Shown: positions 9,501 to 16,802 of the stretch, in pieces | Layout: each line of letters opens with the position of its first letter | Numbering within the stretch: the first letter of the stretch is position 1 | Assembly: GCA_000226015.1 (NCBI GenBank) | Contig: JH153403.1 | Location: 195,491 to 216,339, forward strand | Reading direction: 5' to 3' | DNA: 20,849 nt | Source of the DNA: Mnemiopsis leidyi | Taxonomy: Eukaryota; Ctenophora; Tentaculata; Lobata; Bolinopsidae | The notes under the pieces: generated by a model | Databases searched by the model: none | What the model was told of the DNA's origin: nothing | The model's input: only the letters and a program-made list of their open reading frames with translations | Program-made: the position numbers and the translations under genes

Positions 9501-12500
9501 TTGACTGTTCAACTCACCTTAAACTCTTAAGCTTTTAAACCCCCTCAACTTTAAACCTAAAACCTAAAGAAATTTCAATCCTGTTAAAACTCCTTTAAAG
9601 AACACTGACCTCGATCCAGTTCTTGCTAGCAGCGAAATACAGCGCAGTTTGATCCTGGTTTGTGATTGAGTTGACATCGCAGAATCCCGTCTGAATCAGC
9701 AAGATCACGATGTGTAAGTGTCCCGAACTAGTGGCGATGTGCAGCGGCGTGTACTCCGCCTAGGTCATTATGTAATTAATTGGGTCATTATGTTAGTAGT
9801 TATTTGGTCATTATGTAGTTTACATGTCATTTGGTAATTGGAGAAATTACATTTTTGTTAGAGCGCAAGACCGCCGTGGCCACCCCTGCAGATTTGCCGA
9901 ATTTCAGCCAGGACGGGATGTTAAAATTCTGAACCGATGTTAAAAATTAAAAGTGGCCGGTGCGCGGCTTCGTGCGCATGAGTTTGATTTTATCAATTAT
10001 ATTGTGTTTAAATTGTCATTTGTTTATCTTACATTAAATATAAAGTAAAATAGTTCCATTGTTGATCACTTGGATAATTTTCAACATGAAATTGTACTTA
10101 TGTCTATATCATGGTCAAATTTAATGGATCATTGGCAAACATTGCACTCTAACCAACAATCATCTTAGGTACTTCGCATGTCAGAAGAGTATTGGTGCTG
10201 CAAATGCCTTCGATCTTACAGCAGCAAACAAAGATTTCAACACCATTTTCAGTTCAAGAATGTCCAGGGCTGTGGAATAGCAGGTGCAAAAGGAGGTAAA
10301 TTGATTCCAAACGAATGCTTCAATGCAGAAGTTAAGCAATATGCCAACTCTAAGAGAGAGGCCTTGGCTTTGAAACGTCAACTTGAACATGGGAATTTAT
10401 CAAAGTACTTTACTGTCGCTAAAAAGGCTCGGTCAGAAGTTTCGACAGTTGAAGTGACAGAGATTCAACATGCTCTAGAAACTGATGTTACAACTACCGA
10501 GAACTATCAATCTGAAAATGTAACTCAGAGTATAATCACCGAAAAGGCAGGTGATCCAGAAAAAAGCGATGTAAAAGAACCAGAAGCTTTAACTCATCAA
10601 TCAAACATTGATCAGGACGACCAAAGTGCCATTGCACTAACACTTGAGAGGATAGAAAAGAAACAGGATGAATTGGTCCAGCTTATGAAAAGCCTTACTG
10701 TTAAAAGGTCGGTGAATGACCCAGCCTCAGTCAAGCCTGTTCATCAAAGTGCCAGTAAGAGTTCTACGAAAACTATACCATCCCACCAATCTACCCTGAA
10801 TGTAGACAAATCTTCTATGAAACGTAGTTTTGAGGATATGCTGAAAAGCGCATCAAGTATGGAAGTTATCATGCTTAATCCATTGGTTAATGGGATATTT
10901 CAATTTGTACCTGTGTCTGTGAGCGCATCATACAATCCTTTAGAAGATCTATGCGATGAGTCGATGAAAGAATGTTTTCTAAAATGTCAAATCTGCCCCA
11001 ATGATTCACGCAATGGAAGAATTTATGTCCCTGATAAAAATTATGCCTGCAAACATTATGGGGTGATGGAGCCCTGGTTCTCAAATCTAAAGAAAACAAT
11101 TCGTAGGCATATTTCAGAGAGTGAAGTTCATCGAAGAAACCTTAAGGAAATGGAATTGATTAAGAATGAAAATGAATCTGTCTCTGATGATATCAAGAGA
11201 AATCTTCGCTATCTGGTTTACTATATACTGAGGACAAATACAGCTTTTCTTTCATTCCCTAAATTGCTGGCTACAGTGTATCAATGTGATATGGAAATTG
11301 GTAATATCAACCATAGTCGAGACTTTGTGAGTAGGATTCTTCCACTTATTGACGACATATTACAAGAAAATACAAAGAATTGGATCATGCAGCAAGGTCA
11401 CATTTCCATATCACTTGACATCGGCACTGTTATGGGTCTAGTGATCCTGGTGGTTTATTTTACTGGAGAAGATGGCTGTACCAGACTAGCTGGATGTGAT
11501 CTGACTTCCAAAAAGGATGGAAGGCATTGTGCTGAATTGTGTTACAAAATTGCAACATCAAACATTCATATACAAGAGCGCATTATCCAAGGAAAAACAA
11601 CGGGAATAGTTGCAGATGGTGCATTTGTTGACGGAAATCAACCTTTCAAGCAAAGAATACGAGAGCTCTTCATCAATCCGAACATGGTATTTAGATGGGA
11701 CTTGCTCCATCTATGCAACCGAGCTCACATAAGTGCTCGAGGACTTACTCAAGTTGATTTATCAGGAATGAATACTGCTGATCAACAGCAAAACCAAGCA
11801 GCCGCTGGCACTTCTCTTGTCACACACATGATGAACTATATTCAAAGTGAGAGTAAGAAATGGCGAACTGGGACACCATTCACTCAACTGGTCATTGAAA
11901 CCACTGATTTCGTGAGACCAAAATTGTATAGTTCCACTCGCATGTGTCTTTATGAATTCGAACAGATCAAACGATTTCTTGAAGTTCAACACTATTTTGA
12001 TGTACCATTTCAATGGGATGTAATGAGCAAGATATACTGTCTTATCATGTTTACAGAAAAAATCATCTTGAAGACTGCACAAAAGTCTGATGACCAACGT
12101 GAGTATGTTAACCGAGTCATTCTAGGGTTAAACTTGGCTGAGCCAGAAGGAAAAACAGCTATGAAGCTGGCTCTTAGAGTTGGAAAAGATGTGATTAGAG
12201 GACAGCCGATTGCCTATCTTGATAATGGACAACATGTCGACATAATATCTACTACTGCACAGAGAAATGTTTTCGTCCATGAACTGAAAACGCTTATAGA
12301 AAATCTTGGTAACAAATTGATCCCTGAGTCACTTGTCAACACAAGGCACTGTACTAGGAACCAGCAGCAATTTACCGTTGAGTTGTTAGAGGATGCAGTT
12401 GAAGAATTTATTGATAAACTGTGGGAGGAGATTGCCAGACGATCCAATCGAACTGATCTAACATCTCGAAGCTGCTGGTGCTTCTCTGAAGCCCAATGTG

Positions 12501-15116
12501 AATCTTTCTTTTCAAAATGGGGTAAAATAGTTGAAGCAAGACCGTCTTTGACTTTCGAGAACATTTTCAGACTGGTTAGAATACAACTTGAAGGGCCTCC
12601 AGCAGGCACAGAAAAAAGCCATGAGGTCATGACTGCAGCAATGCGACAATATCGTTCTCTTTCTCACTTTGGTGAGCGTTATTGCACACTAAGCTGGGTT
12701 CCTAATGCTGTCTCTAGCACTGTCAGAAAAGTTATTCAAAAGCCATGGGAGTACTCTGCTTTTAGCAACTTTTAAAGTTATGATAAATGTTCTGGAGCTT
12801 ATAGCTTGTAAGTTATGAAATCGATCAAGTTCTTTTTCAATTCATGAATTATTGCAAATAGATTTTTATGCTTACAGGGAATATTAACGAGATTGTTGTT
12901 TTTGATACATTATTGTTGTTTTTTTACTATTTTCACGAATGAATTGTTCTTTATCATTTAATCGCCATTGCTTGTAATTAAGTTAATGAATTGTTTGCTT
13001 GTTTGTATATTTTGGGCACTATTTTACAATTTACATTACTATTTTGTACACTGAATATCTTTTATTTTTTGTTTTAAGTTAACAATGATGTAATTTGTTT
13101 CATTCAAGTTGTACTGAAAGTACAGTGCAAAATCGAAATTTTCTAGGAAAAAATTGCGATGTTAAAAAAATTTTTCGGGATGTTAAGGACGAAAATCCAG
13201 AGCAAATCTGCACCTATGGCCGTGGCCACGCCCACTTGTGAGTATGGATGTTTTTGCTGATGCTGTTCATCGCAAGCCAATAATAAATCTTATGATTTTT
13301 TTTTAATTATCGTCCAATAAGATTTTAATCTAATTCAATCAGTATTATGATAATCTTAATGTCAGCAAAAGACTTGATATGCAATTTTATATCATGTCAA
13401 AAGGTTGGTTATAACCCTGACGCTCATGAAATGAACGAAATAGAAAAAAACTTTACGGACTTTTATAGTTTGATTACGCTTAATTACGAGTGGGCCGTGG
13501 AGGAGGGGGTAAAAATTGCCAAGTGATTTGTCAAGTGATTCAAAGAATTTGTGACCATTTCCGTTCCTCATGGCACGGAGAATAAATGTTATTGCTTTAG
13601 ATGAGATTGTTGGACAAGAAATCAAGTACATGAAACAACATGGAATTTCGACATCATACACATGAAAATTTTCAGACTTTGAAGAGGTTTAAATTCCTGG
13701 AAATATCCGAATAAGTCCGGAAGTTGAAGGTCCACGATCTTACAATAGTTTTATGGTGTTTCAGAAATGTTGCTAAATTTCAGAAAATGCTGTGCTGCTT
13801 TTTGAAATAGAATTAAAATAGCAAACATAAGTCCTAAAGCGTCAGTGATTGCTAATCCAATAAATGAAATAAGACAGAATTTTCCAAAACCGCAAAATTA
13901 GTTAAAGGTAACCAAATATAAATCCATGCAGATTCAAACCTCACGGTAATACTCTCAAGGTCCCCCCTACCTTACAAAACATACATATAAAACTCACGTC
14001 ATCAGGAGTGTTCACATCGATAGTTCCCTCGATGGCCAGGCAGCAGTTGAGGATGAAGGCCACCACGTCCCGGTGTCCGCCCGAACATGCCCAATGAAGG
14101 GGCTGTCTACAGTTCTGAAACGCAAGGTTATATTTTGGGCCTCACATCTTGTATTATCTAAGCGACTGACCACTTCTTTCCCAAAATTGATTTGTATTTG
14201 AGACGATCTTGTAAAGCTCGACGTGACTGTAAATCAGAGGGAAAATTGTTTTTAAAAGTTGTGGACCTAAAGGATTTTCTTGAAACAAAGCAGGAATCGT
14301 CTATGTACAAGATCTTTTAAGAAAGAGGGGTTCAATGAAAAGGTTAGAATGAAACAGTGCATGCTACAAAGCAAACTCTCTAAATTGGATGAACTGCCAA
14401 GTATGGTAGCTAAAGGACAGGGCAAGGTCCTGATTATCACAGCAAAACGAGAGAACCACACACAAGAGTCTGAGACTGACACGATCAGCTGATAGCAAGA
14501 CATTGTCGTTCACTTTTTGTACACCCAGACATGGCTCAGTCATCTTCGATTTTTTTTCTACTGTCCCAAGATCAAAACATTGTTATGTCGGATCGACTTC
14601 CTTATGTTTGGACAGAAGAGAACTGAGAGATTTAAATCTCTTGGACGTTGCCCAAGATACTAATTTCAATTTACAAGTCGTATTATATAGAAGGATTGGA
14701 TGCCAATCATGCGAAGGGTGTCTCTTTCATAAAACACAGAATAGTCATAAAAGAATGGAATTTCGGCACCGTTTTTAAAAATGTCGAATCTCCCAGAAAC
14801 ATATAGTAAGAGTTCCAGGAAATGTGCAGGTAACTTCGTTTTGAGCTCCAATTGAATTGCCTCATTTTACAACGTTACAGATAAGTTTTGCTATCAACTG
14901 ATCGTGGCCAAGTTCAAACTTTAAAAAGAAAAAAGACCATATCTGCTGCTAAGACCAGATCCCTTGCCCTCCCGGGGAACAAAAAGCAGATGCACAGCAG
15001 ATCTATAATATTACCTGATCAGCTACGGATATGAGTTTGGGATTGGTTTCGAGCAGGGCCTTGAGCCGCGAAATGCGGCCTTCATATGCCACCTGGCATA
15101 TCTCTACATTCGACAT
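6421..15116 (-). CDS. PSMD10: Gankyrin-like 26S proteasome assembly chaperone (seven-exon gene)
   Basis: Spliced minus-strand gene; coding exons are 15015-15116 (1b) or 15681-15788 (1a), 13998-14114, 9610-9759, 8969-9054, 7555-7635, 7255-7336 and 6421-6501. Every intron is GT-AG, and phases (0,0,0,2,2,0) join into one open frame of 232 residues with exon 1b or 234 with 1a; human PSMD10 has 226. The product is ankyrin repeats throughout, with signatures RQPLHWACSGGH, YTPLHIATSSGH, TALYFAASKN, STPLHKAAQ and NTALHLAC at residues about 38, 76, 111, 143 and 176. These align one to one with human gankyrin. Family role: a chaperone that binds the Rpt3/PSMC4 C-terminal domain during assembly of the 19S base, acting in cytosol and nucleus. 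The human contact residues I recall as R41 and K116 correspond to R38 and K119 here. The LxCxE retinoblastoma-binding motif of the human protein is LACEA here, without the final Glu. The intron between exons 2 and 3 carries an antisense hAT transposon. Orthology is confident; transcript ends are not. Confidence 0.9.
6502..7254 (-). other. PSMD10 intron between exons 6 and 7
   Basis: The intron is 753 bp, with donor GTGAGA and acceptor TTTCAG. It is AT-rich, with no gene or repeat recognised inside. Confidence 0.85.
7255..7336 (-). CDS. PSMD10: PSMD10 exon 6
   Basis: This exon is 82 nt: one base completing Leu179, then 27 codons. The acceptor is ATATTTCAG and the donor GTGAGA. It encodes HLACEANHIRTINFLIERDA and then KREVVNK. 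It holds the site of the human Rb-binding LxCxE motif (LACDE). Here the sequence is L181-A-C183-E-A185, so the final acidic residue is absent. The exon lies inside a longer unspliced open frame, which is incidental. Confidence 0.92.
7555..7635 (-). CDS. PSMD10: PSMD10 exon 5
   Basis: This exon is 81 nt: one base completing a Lys codon with exon 4, 26 codons, and two bases (CT) of a Leu codon finished by exon 6. The acceptor is TTATTCCAG and the donor GTGAGC. It encodes EHLQIVKMLLDAGAYINAKD followed by IDGNTAL, the rest of one repeat and the start of the next. In the human protein the matching part is NLKMIHILLYYKASTNIQD then TEGNTPL. Confidence 0.92.
7814..7904 (+). repeat. 17-bp minisatellite, 5.3 copies
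   Basis: The unit TCTACTCTGCACAGTTT is repeated five times without a mismatch from 7814 to 7898, then a partial TCTACA. Identical units imply recent expansion. Confidence 0.95.
8021..8162 (+). repeat. Duplicated intronic segment, copy A
   Basis: It shares a collinear series of blocks with 8562-8707: TTGACAATATG, GTTATATGGTA, GGTCAACGCT, CAAATCTT, AATCTATATCAT and GAACTAAAT. Between blocks are substitutions and small indels, so the copies are old. Confidence 0.75.
8562..8707 (+). repeat. Duplicated intronic segment, copy B
   Basis: Direct-orientation partner of 8021-8162, offset by about 541 bp. The roughly 400 bp between the copies has no partner that I can see. Confidence 0.75.
8969..9054 (-). 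CDS. PSMD10: PSMD10 exon 4
   Basis: This exon is 86 nt: 28 codons plus two bases, so the splice to exon 5 is phase 2. The acceptor is CCTTTTCAG and the donor GTAAGTTC, both close to consensus. It reads ITEVLLASHADPNIC then RSTPLHKAAQ. This is the outer helix and hairpin of one ankyrin repeat and the start of the next, matching the human stretch from EIAVMLLEGGANPD to AMHRAAAKG. Confidence 0.92.
9055..9609 (-). other. PSMD10 intron between exons 3 and 4
   Basis: The intron is 555 bp with donor GTCAGT and acceptor CCTTTTCAG. Nothing else is recognised inside. Confidence 0.85.
9610..9759 (-). CDS. PSMD10: PSMD10 exon 3
   Basis: This exon is 50 codons in phase 0 at both ends and encodes two ankyrin repeats. 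AEYTPLHIATSSGH opens one and QTALYFAASKN the next. The lysine of AASKN corresponds to human K116. The donor is GTCAGT (rc of 9604-9609). The acceptor is TAG, preceded by TACATAATGACC, with no clear pyrimidine tract. That acceptor lies in a short repeat array (9763-9817). The hAT target site is about 115 bp upstream of this acceptor in transcript order. Confidence 0.9.
9763..9817 (+). repeat. GGTCATTATGT repeats at the exon 3 splice acceptor
   Basis: Three copies of GGTCATTATGT, at 9763, 9783 and 9806, abut the exon 3 acceptor. In the transcript they read ACATAATGACC, with TGAC a possible branch-point core. A decayed fourth copy may follow near 9824. Confidence 0.8.
9873..9880 (+). repeat. Left 8-bp target-site duplication of the hAT element
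   Basis: GCCGTGGC directly precedes the left terminus and is repeated exactly after the right terminus. hAT transposases make 8-bp duplications. The match extends three bases further (CAC) because the element and the right flank both begin with CAC. Confidence 0.92.
9881..9897 (+). repeat. Left terminal inverted repeat of the hAT element
   Basis: CACCCCTGCAGATTTGC. It pairs with the reverse complement of 13202-13218 (CATAGGTGCAGATTTGC). The CA terminus and the inner 11 bases are identical; four bases at positions 3-6 differ. Confidence 0.9.
9915..9946 (+). repeat. Left subterminal GATGTTAA pair of the hAT element
   Basis: GGGATGTTAA (9915-9924) is followed by CGATGTTAAAAA (9935-9946). The two share GATGTTAA, 19 bp apart, starting about 36 bp from the left end. 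hAT transposases commonly bind short subterminal repeats; that these are such sites is inferred. Confidence 0.6.
10178..12775 (+). CDS. hAT-family transposase with N-terminal zinc fingers (865 aa)
   Basis: Predicted DNA cut-and-join enzyme of the element. An N-terminal Cys/His segment (C7, C8, C10, H22, H23, C32) looks like a divergent zinc finger. Residues about 80-230 are polar and low-complexity, with a short coiled-coil-like stretch (LERIEKKQDELVQLM, 156-170). A second finger, CQIC at 270-273 with WFxNLKxxIxxHxxSxxH at 300-318, resembles BED/KIAA1586-like proteins. The RNase H-like core follows: SISLDIGT (D414), a beta strand, GIVADGAFV (D480) and WDLLHLCNRAH (507-517). The D414-D480 spacing of 66 resembles Hermes. 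After a helical insertion comes SEAQCESFFSKW (770-781), equivalent to the hAT-C ER-FS block; E775 is the likely third acidic residue. No introns or stops interrupt it. An in-frame TAG at 10166 precedes the ATG, but it is part of CATCTTAG, a possible splice acceptor, so a short 5' exon cannot be excluded. Confidence 0.9.
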   Translation: MSEEYWCCKCLRSYSSKQRFQHHFQFKNVQGCGIAGAKGGKLIPNECFNAEVKQYANSKREALALKRQLEHGNLSKYFTVAKKARSEVSTVEVTEIQHALETDVTTTENYQSENVTQSIITEKAGDPEKSDVKEPEALTHQSNIDQDDQSAIALTLERIEKKQDELVQLMKSLTVKRSVNDPASVKPVHQSASKSSTKTIPSHQSTLNVDKSSMKRSFEDMLKSASSMEVIMLNPLVNGIFQFVPVSVSASYNPLEDLCDESMKECFLKCQICPNDSRNGRIYVPDKNYACKHYGVMEPWFSNLKKTIRRHISESEVHRRNLKEMELIKNENESVSDDIKRNLRYLVYYILRTNTAFLSFPKLLATVYQCDMEIGNINHSRDFVSRILPLIDDILQENTKNWIMQQGHISISLDIGTVMGLVILVVYFTGEDGCTRLAGCDLTSKKDGRHCAELCYKIATSNIHIQERIIQGKTTGIVADGAFVDGNQPFKQRIRELFINPNMVFRWDLLHLCNRAHISARGLTQVDLSGMNTADQQQNQAAAGTSLVTHMMNYIQSESKKWRTGTPFTQLVIETTDFVRPKLYSSTRMCLYEFEQIKRFLEVQHYFDVPFQWDVMSKIYCLIMFTEKIILKTAQKSDDQREYVNRVILGLNLAEPEGKTAMKLALRVGKDVIRGQPIAYLDNGQHVDIISTTAQRNVFVHELKTLIENLGNKLIPESLVNTRHCTRNQQQFTVELLEDAVEEFIDKLWEEIARRSNRTDLTSRSCWCFSEAQCESFFSKWGKIVEARPSLTFENIFRLVRIQLEGPPAGTEKSHEVMTAAMRQYRSLSHFGERYCTLSWVPNAVSSTVRKVIQKPWEYSAFSNF
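12776..13201 (+). other. 3' non-coding part of the hAT element
   Basis: AT-rich sequence after the transposase stop, with many T runs and no canonical AATAAA on the plus strand. It holds a small hairpin TGTACT-GAA-AGTACA (13110-13124) and the right subterminal motifs. Confidence 0.5.
13157..13186 (+). repeat. Right subterminal GATGTTAA pair of the hAT element
   Basis: CGATGTTAAAAAAA (13157-13170) and GGGATGTTAA (13177-13186) repeat the two left subterminal motifs in mirrored order but on the same strand. The outer copy ends 32 bp from the right terminus. Confidence 0.6.
13202..13218 (-). repeat. Right terminal inverted repeat of the hAT element
   Basis: GCAAATCTGCACCTATG on the plus strand; its reverse complement matches the left terminal repeat at 13 of 17 positions. 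Confidence 0.9.
13219..13226 (+). repeat. Right 8-bp target-site duplication of the hAT element
   Basis: GCCGTGGC directly follows the right terminus and is identical to 9873-9880. The inferred empty site reads GCAAGACC-GCCGTGGC-CACGCC. Confidence 0.92.
13998..14114 (-). CDS. PSMD10: PSMD10 exon 2
   Basis: This exon is 39 codons in phase 0 at both ends. The acceptor is GCGTTTCAG (rc of 14115-14123) and the donor is GTGAGT (rc of 13992-13997). It starts NCRQPLHWACSGGHRDVVAF, a consensus ankyrin repeat with the TPLH-type turn and inner helix. The Arg four residues in corresponds to human R41, a reported contact with the proteasomal ATPase Rpt3. The end of the repeat, LNCCLAIEGTIDVN, is about six residues longer than the equivalent human loop, a lineage-specific expansion of the beta-hairpin between repeats. 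Confidence 0.92.
14115..15014 (-). other. PSMD10 intron between exons 1b and 2
   Basis: The intron is 900 bp. Overlapping open frames occur on both strands (about 14280-14778 plus, 14267-14851 minus) without recognisable domains. They are taken as chance. Confidence 0.8.
15015..15116 (-). CDS. PSMD10: PSMD10 alternative first coding exon 1b
   Basis: The ATG at 15116-15114 opens 34 codons, MSNVEICQVAYEGR to ...SVADQ, followed by a GTAATATT donor in phase 0 (rc of 15007-15014). Joined to exon 2 it gives ADQNCRQPLHWACSGGH, which matches the human gankyrin arrangement TDQDSRTALHWACSAGH. It encodes the capping first repeat. The upstream sequence ATTGTAGCAG contains TAG and CAG acceptor-like ends three bases apart. 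If either is used, the exon could also be included downstream of exon 1a, still in frame. Flanking sequence on both sides resembles that of exon 1a, which shows a tandem duplication of the region. Confidence 0.88.
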
Positions 15117-15454
15117 CTGCTACAATCTATAAAGCAATCGTTTCATGAAACCGTAAATGAAAAAGATTGTGCACGTTCATTACATGATGTTCAGGATTGA
15201 CGGTCGTTCGACAGTGTAGGAAGTGAGTGGTTTATGATCTGGGGTGTGATTATTTTAGGATTGGGAAGTGCGGAAGATTTTATGAAGAAATACAATCTTT
15301 AACAACTATATTTACAAAATATACATTGACTGTTAAACATGCATTACATTATGAAATTATGTCAGATCTTGGGCACATCTTGGTTGATTAGAAAATTTAA
15401 AAGAATCAGAAAAGAAGTGCAAGTTCCATCTGAGAAATAGCCGGTATTGAGATA

Positions 15455-15533
15455 AAACTCTGACCGAAAAAGGCCGAGTTACACCACATTCACTTGGACC
15501 AGTGCGGTGATGAAGGCCAACCGATCAGAGTTT
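15455..15533. other. Imperfect 79-nt hairpin between the two first exons
   Basis: AAACTCTGACCG (15455-15466) pairs with CGATCAGAGTTT (15522-15533). GGCC-GGCC and CACC-GGTG blocks continue the stem inward around a loop near TGGACC. The length suits a microRNA precursor, but the internal loops are large and a chance foldback is possible. Confidence 0.3.
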
Positions 15534-15680
15534 AATCGAAATACGCGACTCGCAGGTTTTATGTTTTATTGCTTTCAGAGCGTTAAAAACCAAGAAAAAA
15601 TTCTGCCCTCAGATCTGTTTTTGAGAGAAGTGCAGAACAGAAGCACCTGGTCAGCTCAGTAGAATTTTTATTGTTATCAC

Positions 15681-15788
15681 CTGATCTGTGACTGACAACA
15701 GTCGAGGATTGTTTTTGAGCAAAGCTTCCATCCAAGAGGTTCGACCCTCAAATGCCACTTGGCAAATCTCTACATTCGAATTAGACAT
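15681..15788 (-). CDS. PSMD10: PSMD10 alternative first coding exon 1a
   Basis: The ATG at 15788-15786 opens 36 codons, beginning MSNSNVEICQVAFEGR and ending in ...SVTDQ. The exon then meets a GTGATAAC donor (rc of 15673-15680) in phase 0, identical to exon 1b. It encodes the N-terminal helical pair that precedes the first full ankyrin repeat. Compared with exon 1b it has a two-residue SN insertion after the start. From NVEICQVA on, 22 of 32 residues are identical, and several changes affect charge (W/R, E/K, K/E). The ATG is preceded by TTTTAGCCAGG, which contains a possible splice acceptor, so a 5' UTR exon may lie further upstream. The open frame, the conserved donor and the mainly moderate substitutions argue that it is functional and not a dead copy. 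No transcript evidence is available here. Confidence 0.8.
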
Positions 15789-16740
15789 CCTGGCTAAAAT
15801 CTACGAAGCAAGAGGTTTCATGATCTGGTTTACACAGATAAAGATTTAGGAAAATTCTCCATGGTTTTACTCTGGGAACAGCGTTAATACTGTAACAGTC
15901 ATTTTATTGTAAATTTTCGATTTCAATGTTGTAGACCGGAATGATGTCATAAACGATGTTGTGGTGGTCAATTTAAATCCATTAAGTCTTCCTTCTAACT
16001 AATCATTAAAAAAATCAATTTGAATTAGTTAGGGCTTTTTTCTCGTCAGCATTGCCATATGCGATGTTATCTCAAGGCTTTCAGAATTAGCATCTGGCCT
16101 AGAAAATGTTTAGGTGATGAGGCTTAACTGCACTATGCCATGAGCCGCTCAATGTGCCTGTCGGAAGGAGAATTCCAACCTAATGTGTACATGTAGTGTG
16201 TAGTCACCCACATTCCACAAATGGCCGCGTGTCAATGTTATAAAATTTTCAATTTATACACAACTTATGACAATTTGTCATAAGACCACTCGTTACAGGC
16301 TGACCTAAAATTTGAACTTCAATATCGTATTTCACATATTCCGGTCCGAAACCTATTAGTTGCGCAAATTATAAGGTTGAGCAAGGAAATAAAATTCCAA
16401 TTCAGTTTTAAACTTCAAGTTTTAACGCTGCTACCAGAGTCTTTCTAGGAAATTGGAGAGTTTTAGTGGAAGGTCTGTGTACATGGGACACGTCAATGAT
16501 GAAAGGAAGGCGGTCAATGGTGTAAGTTTTTGATGAAGGATGAAAGTAGCAAGACTCATGATCTTGGTTAATGAATTGAAGTAGTTTATGTCAAGTTGGA
16601 AATAAGTTTCAGGGAAACTTAATAGTTGAAGGGAGTTTCAACGACAGCCGAGATTTGCCCTGGATCATAAACTGTGTGGTACGATCAAAACAAAAAAAGT
16701 AAAAATCCTGGCGCAAGCGTAACAAACAAAACAGCAAACC
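15789..16740. other. Upstream flank of PSMD10, no gene supported
   Basis: AT-rich sequence. About 60 bp upstream of exon 1a resembles the sequence upstream of exon 1b. A hairpin CTTATGACA-ATT-TGTCATAAG lies at 16264-16284. No TATA box or clear 5' exon for the gene is recognised. Confidence 0.5.
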
Positions 16741-16802
16741 GAGAACTGGCATATTATGTGCAACATATGTAACAAGACCGCAAGTTCGAGTGGAGAGGAC
16801 AT

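Larger units (their letters stand above)
9881..13218 (+). mobile_element. hAT-superfamily DNA transposon, apparently complete and autonomous (3338 bp)
   Basis: The left end begins CACCCCTGCAGATTTGC (9881-9897). The right end is GCAAATCTGCACCTATG (13202-13218). As inverted repeats they match at 13 of 17 positions, with an unbroken 11-bp inner core TGCAGATTTGC. The element is flanked by a perfect 8-bp direct repeat, the hAT hallmark, and encodes one 865-residue hAT-type transposase. It lies in the intron between exons 2 and 3 of the gankyrin-like gene, antisense to it. The complete ORF and unmutated duplication suggest a fairly recent insertion; this is an inference. Confidence 0.92.
9760..13997 (-). 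other. PSMD10 intron between exons 2 and 3, hosting the hAT element
   Basis: The intron is 4238 bp with donor GTGAGT and acceptor TAG. Removing the element and one target duplication would leave 892 bp, in line with the other introns. The 13227-13997 part is AT-rich with no recognised content. Confidence 0.85.

Noticed and set aside
12214..12630. 138-codon minus-strand frame inside the transposase
   Set aside because: Antisense shadow of the transposase coding sequence, without independent features.
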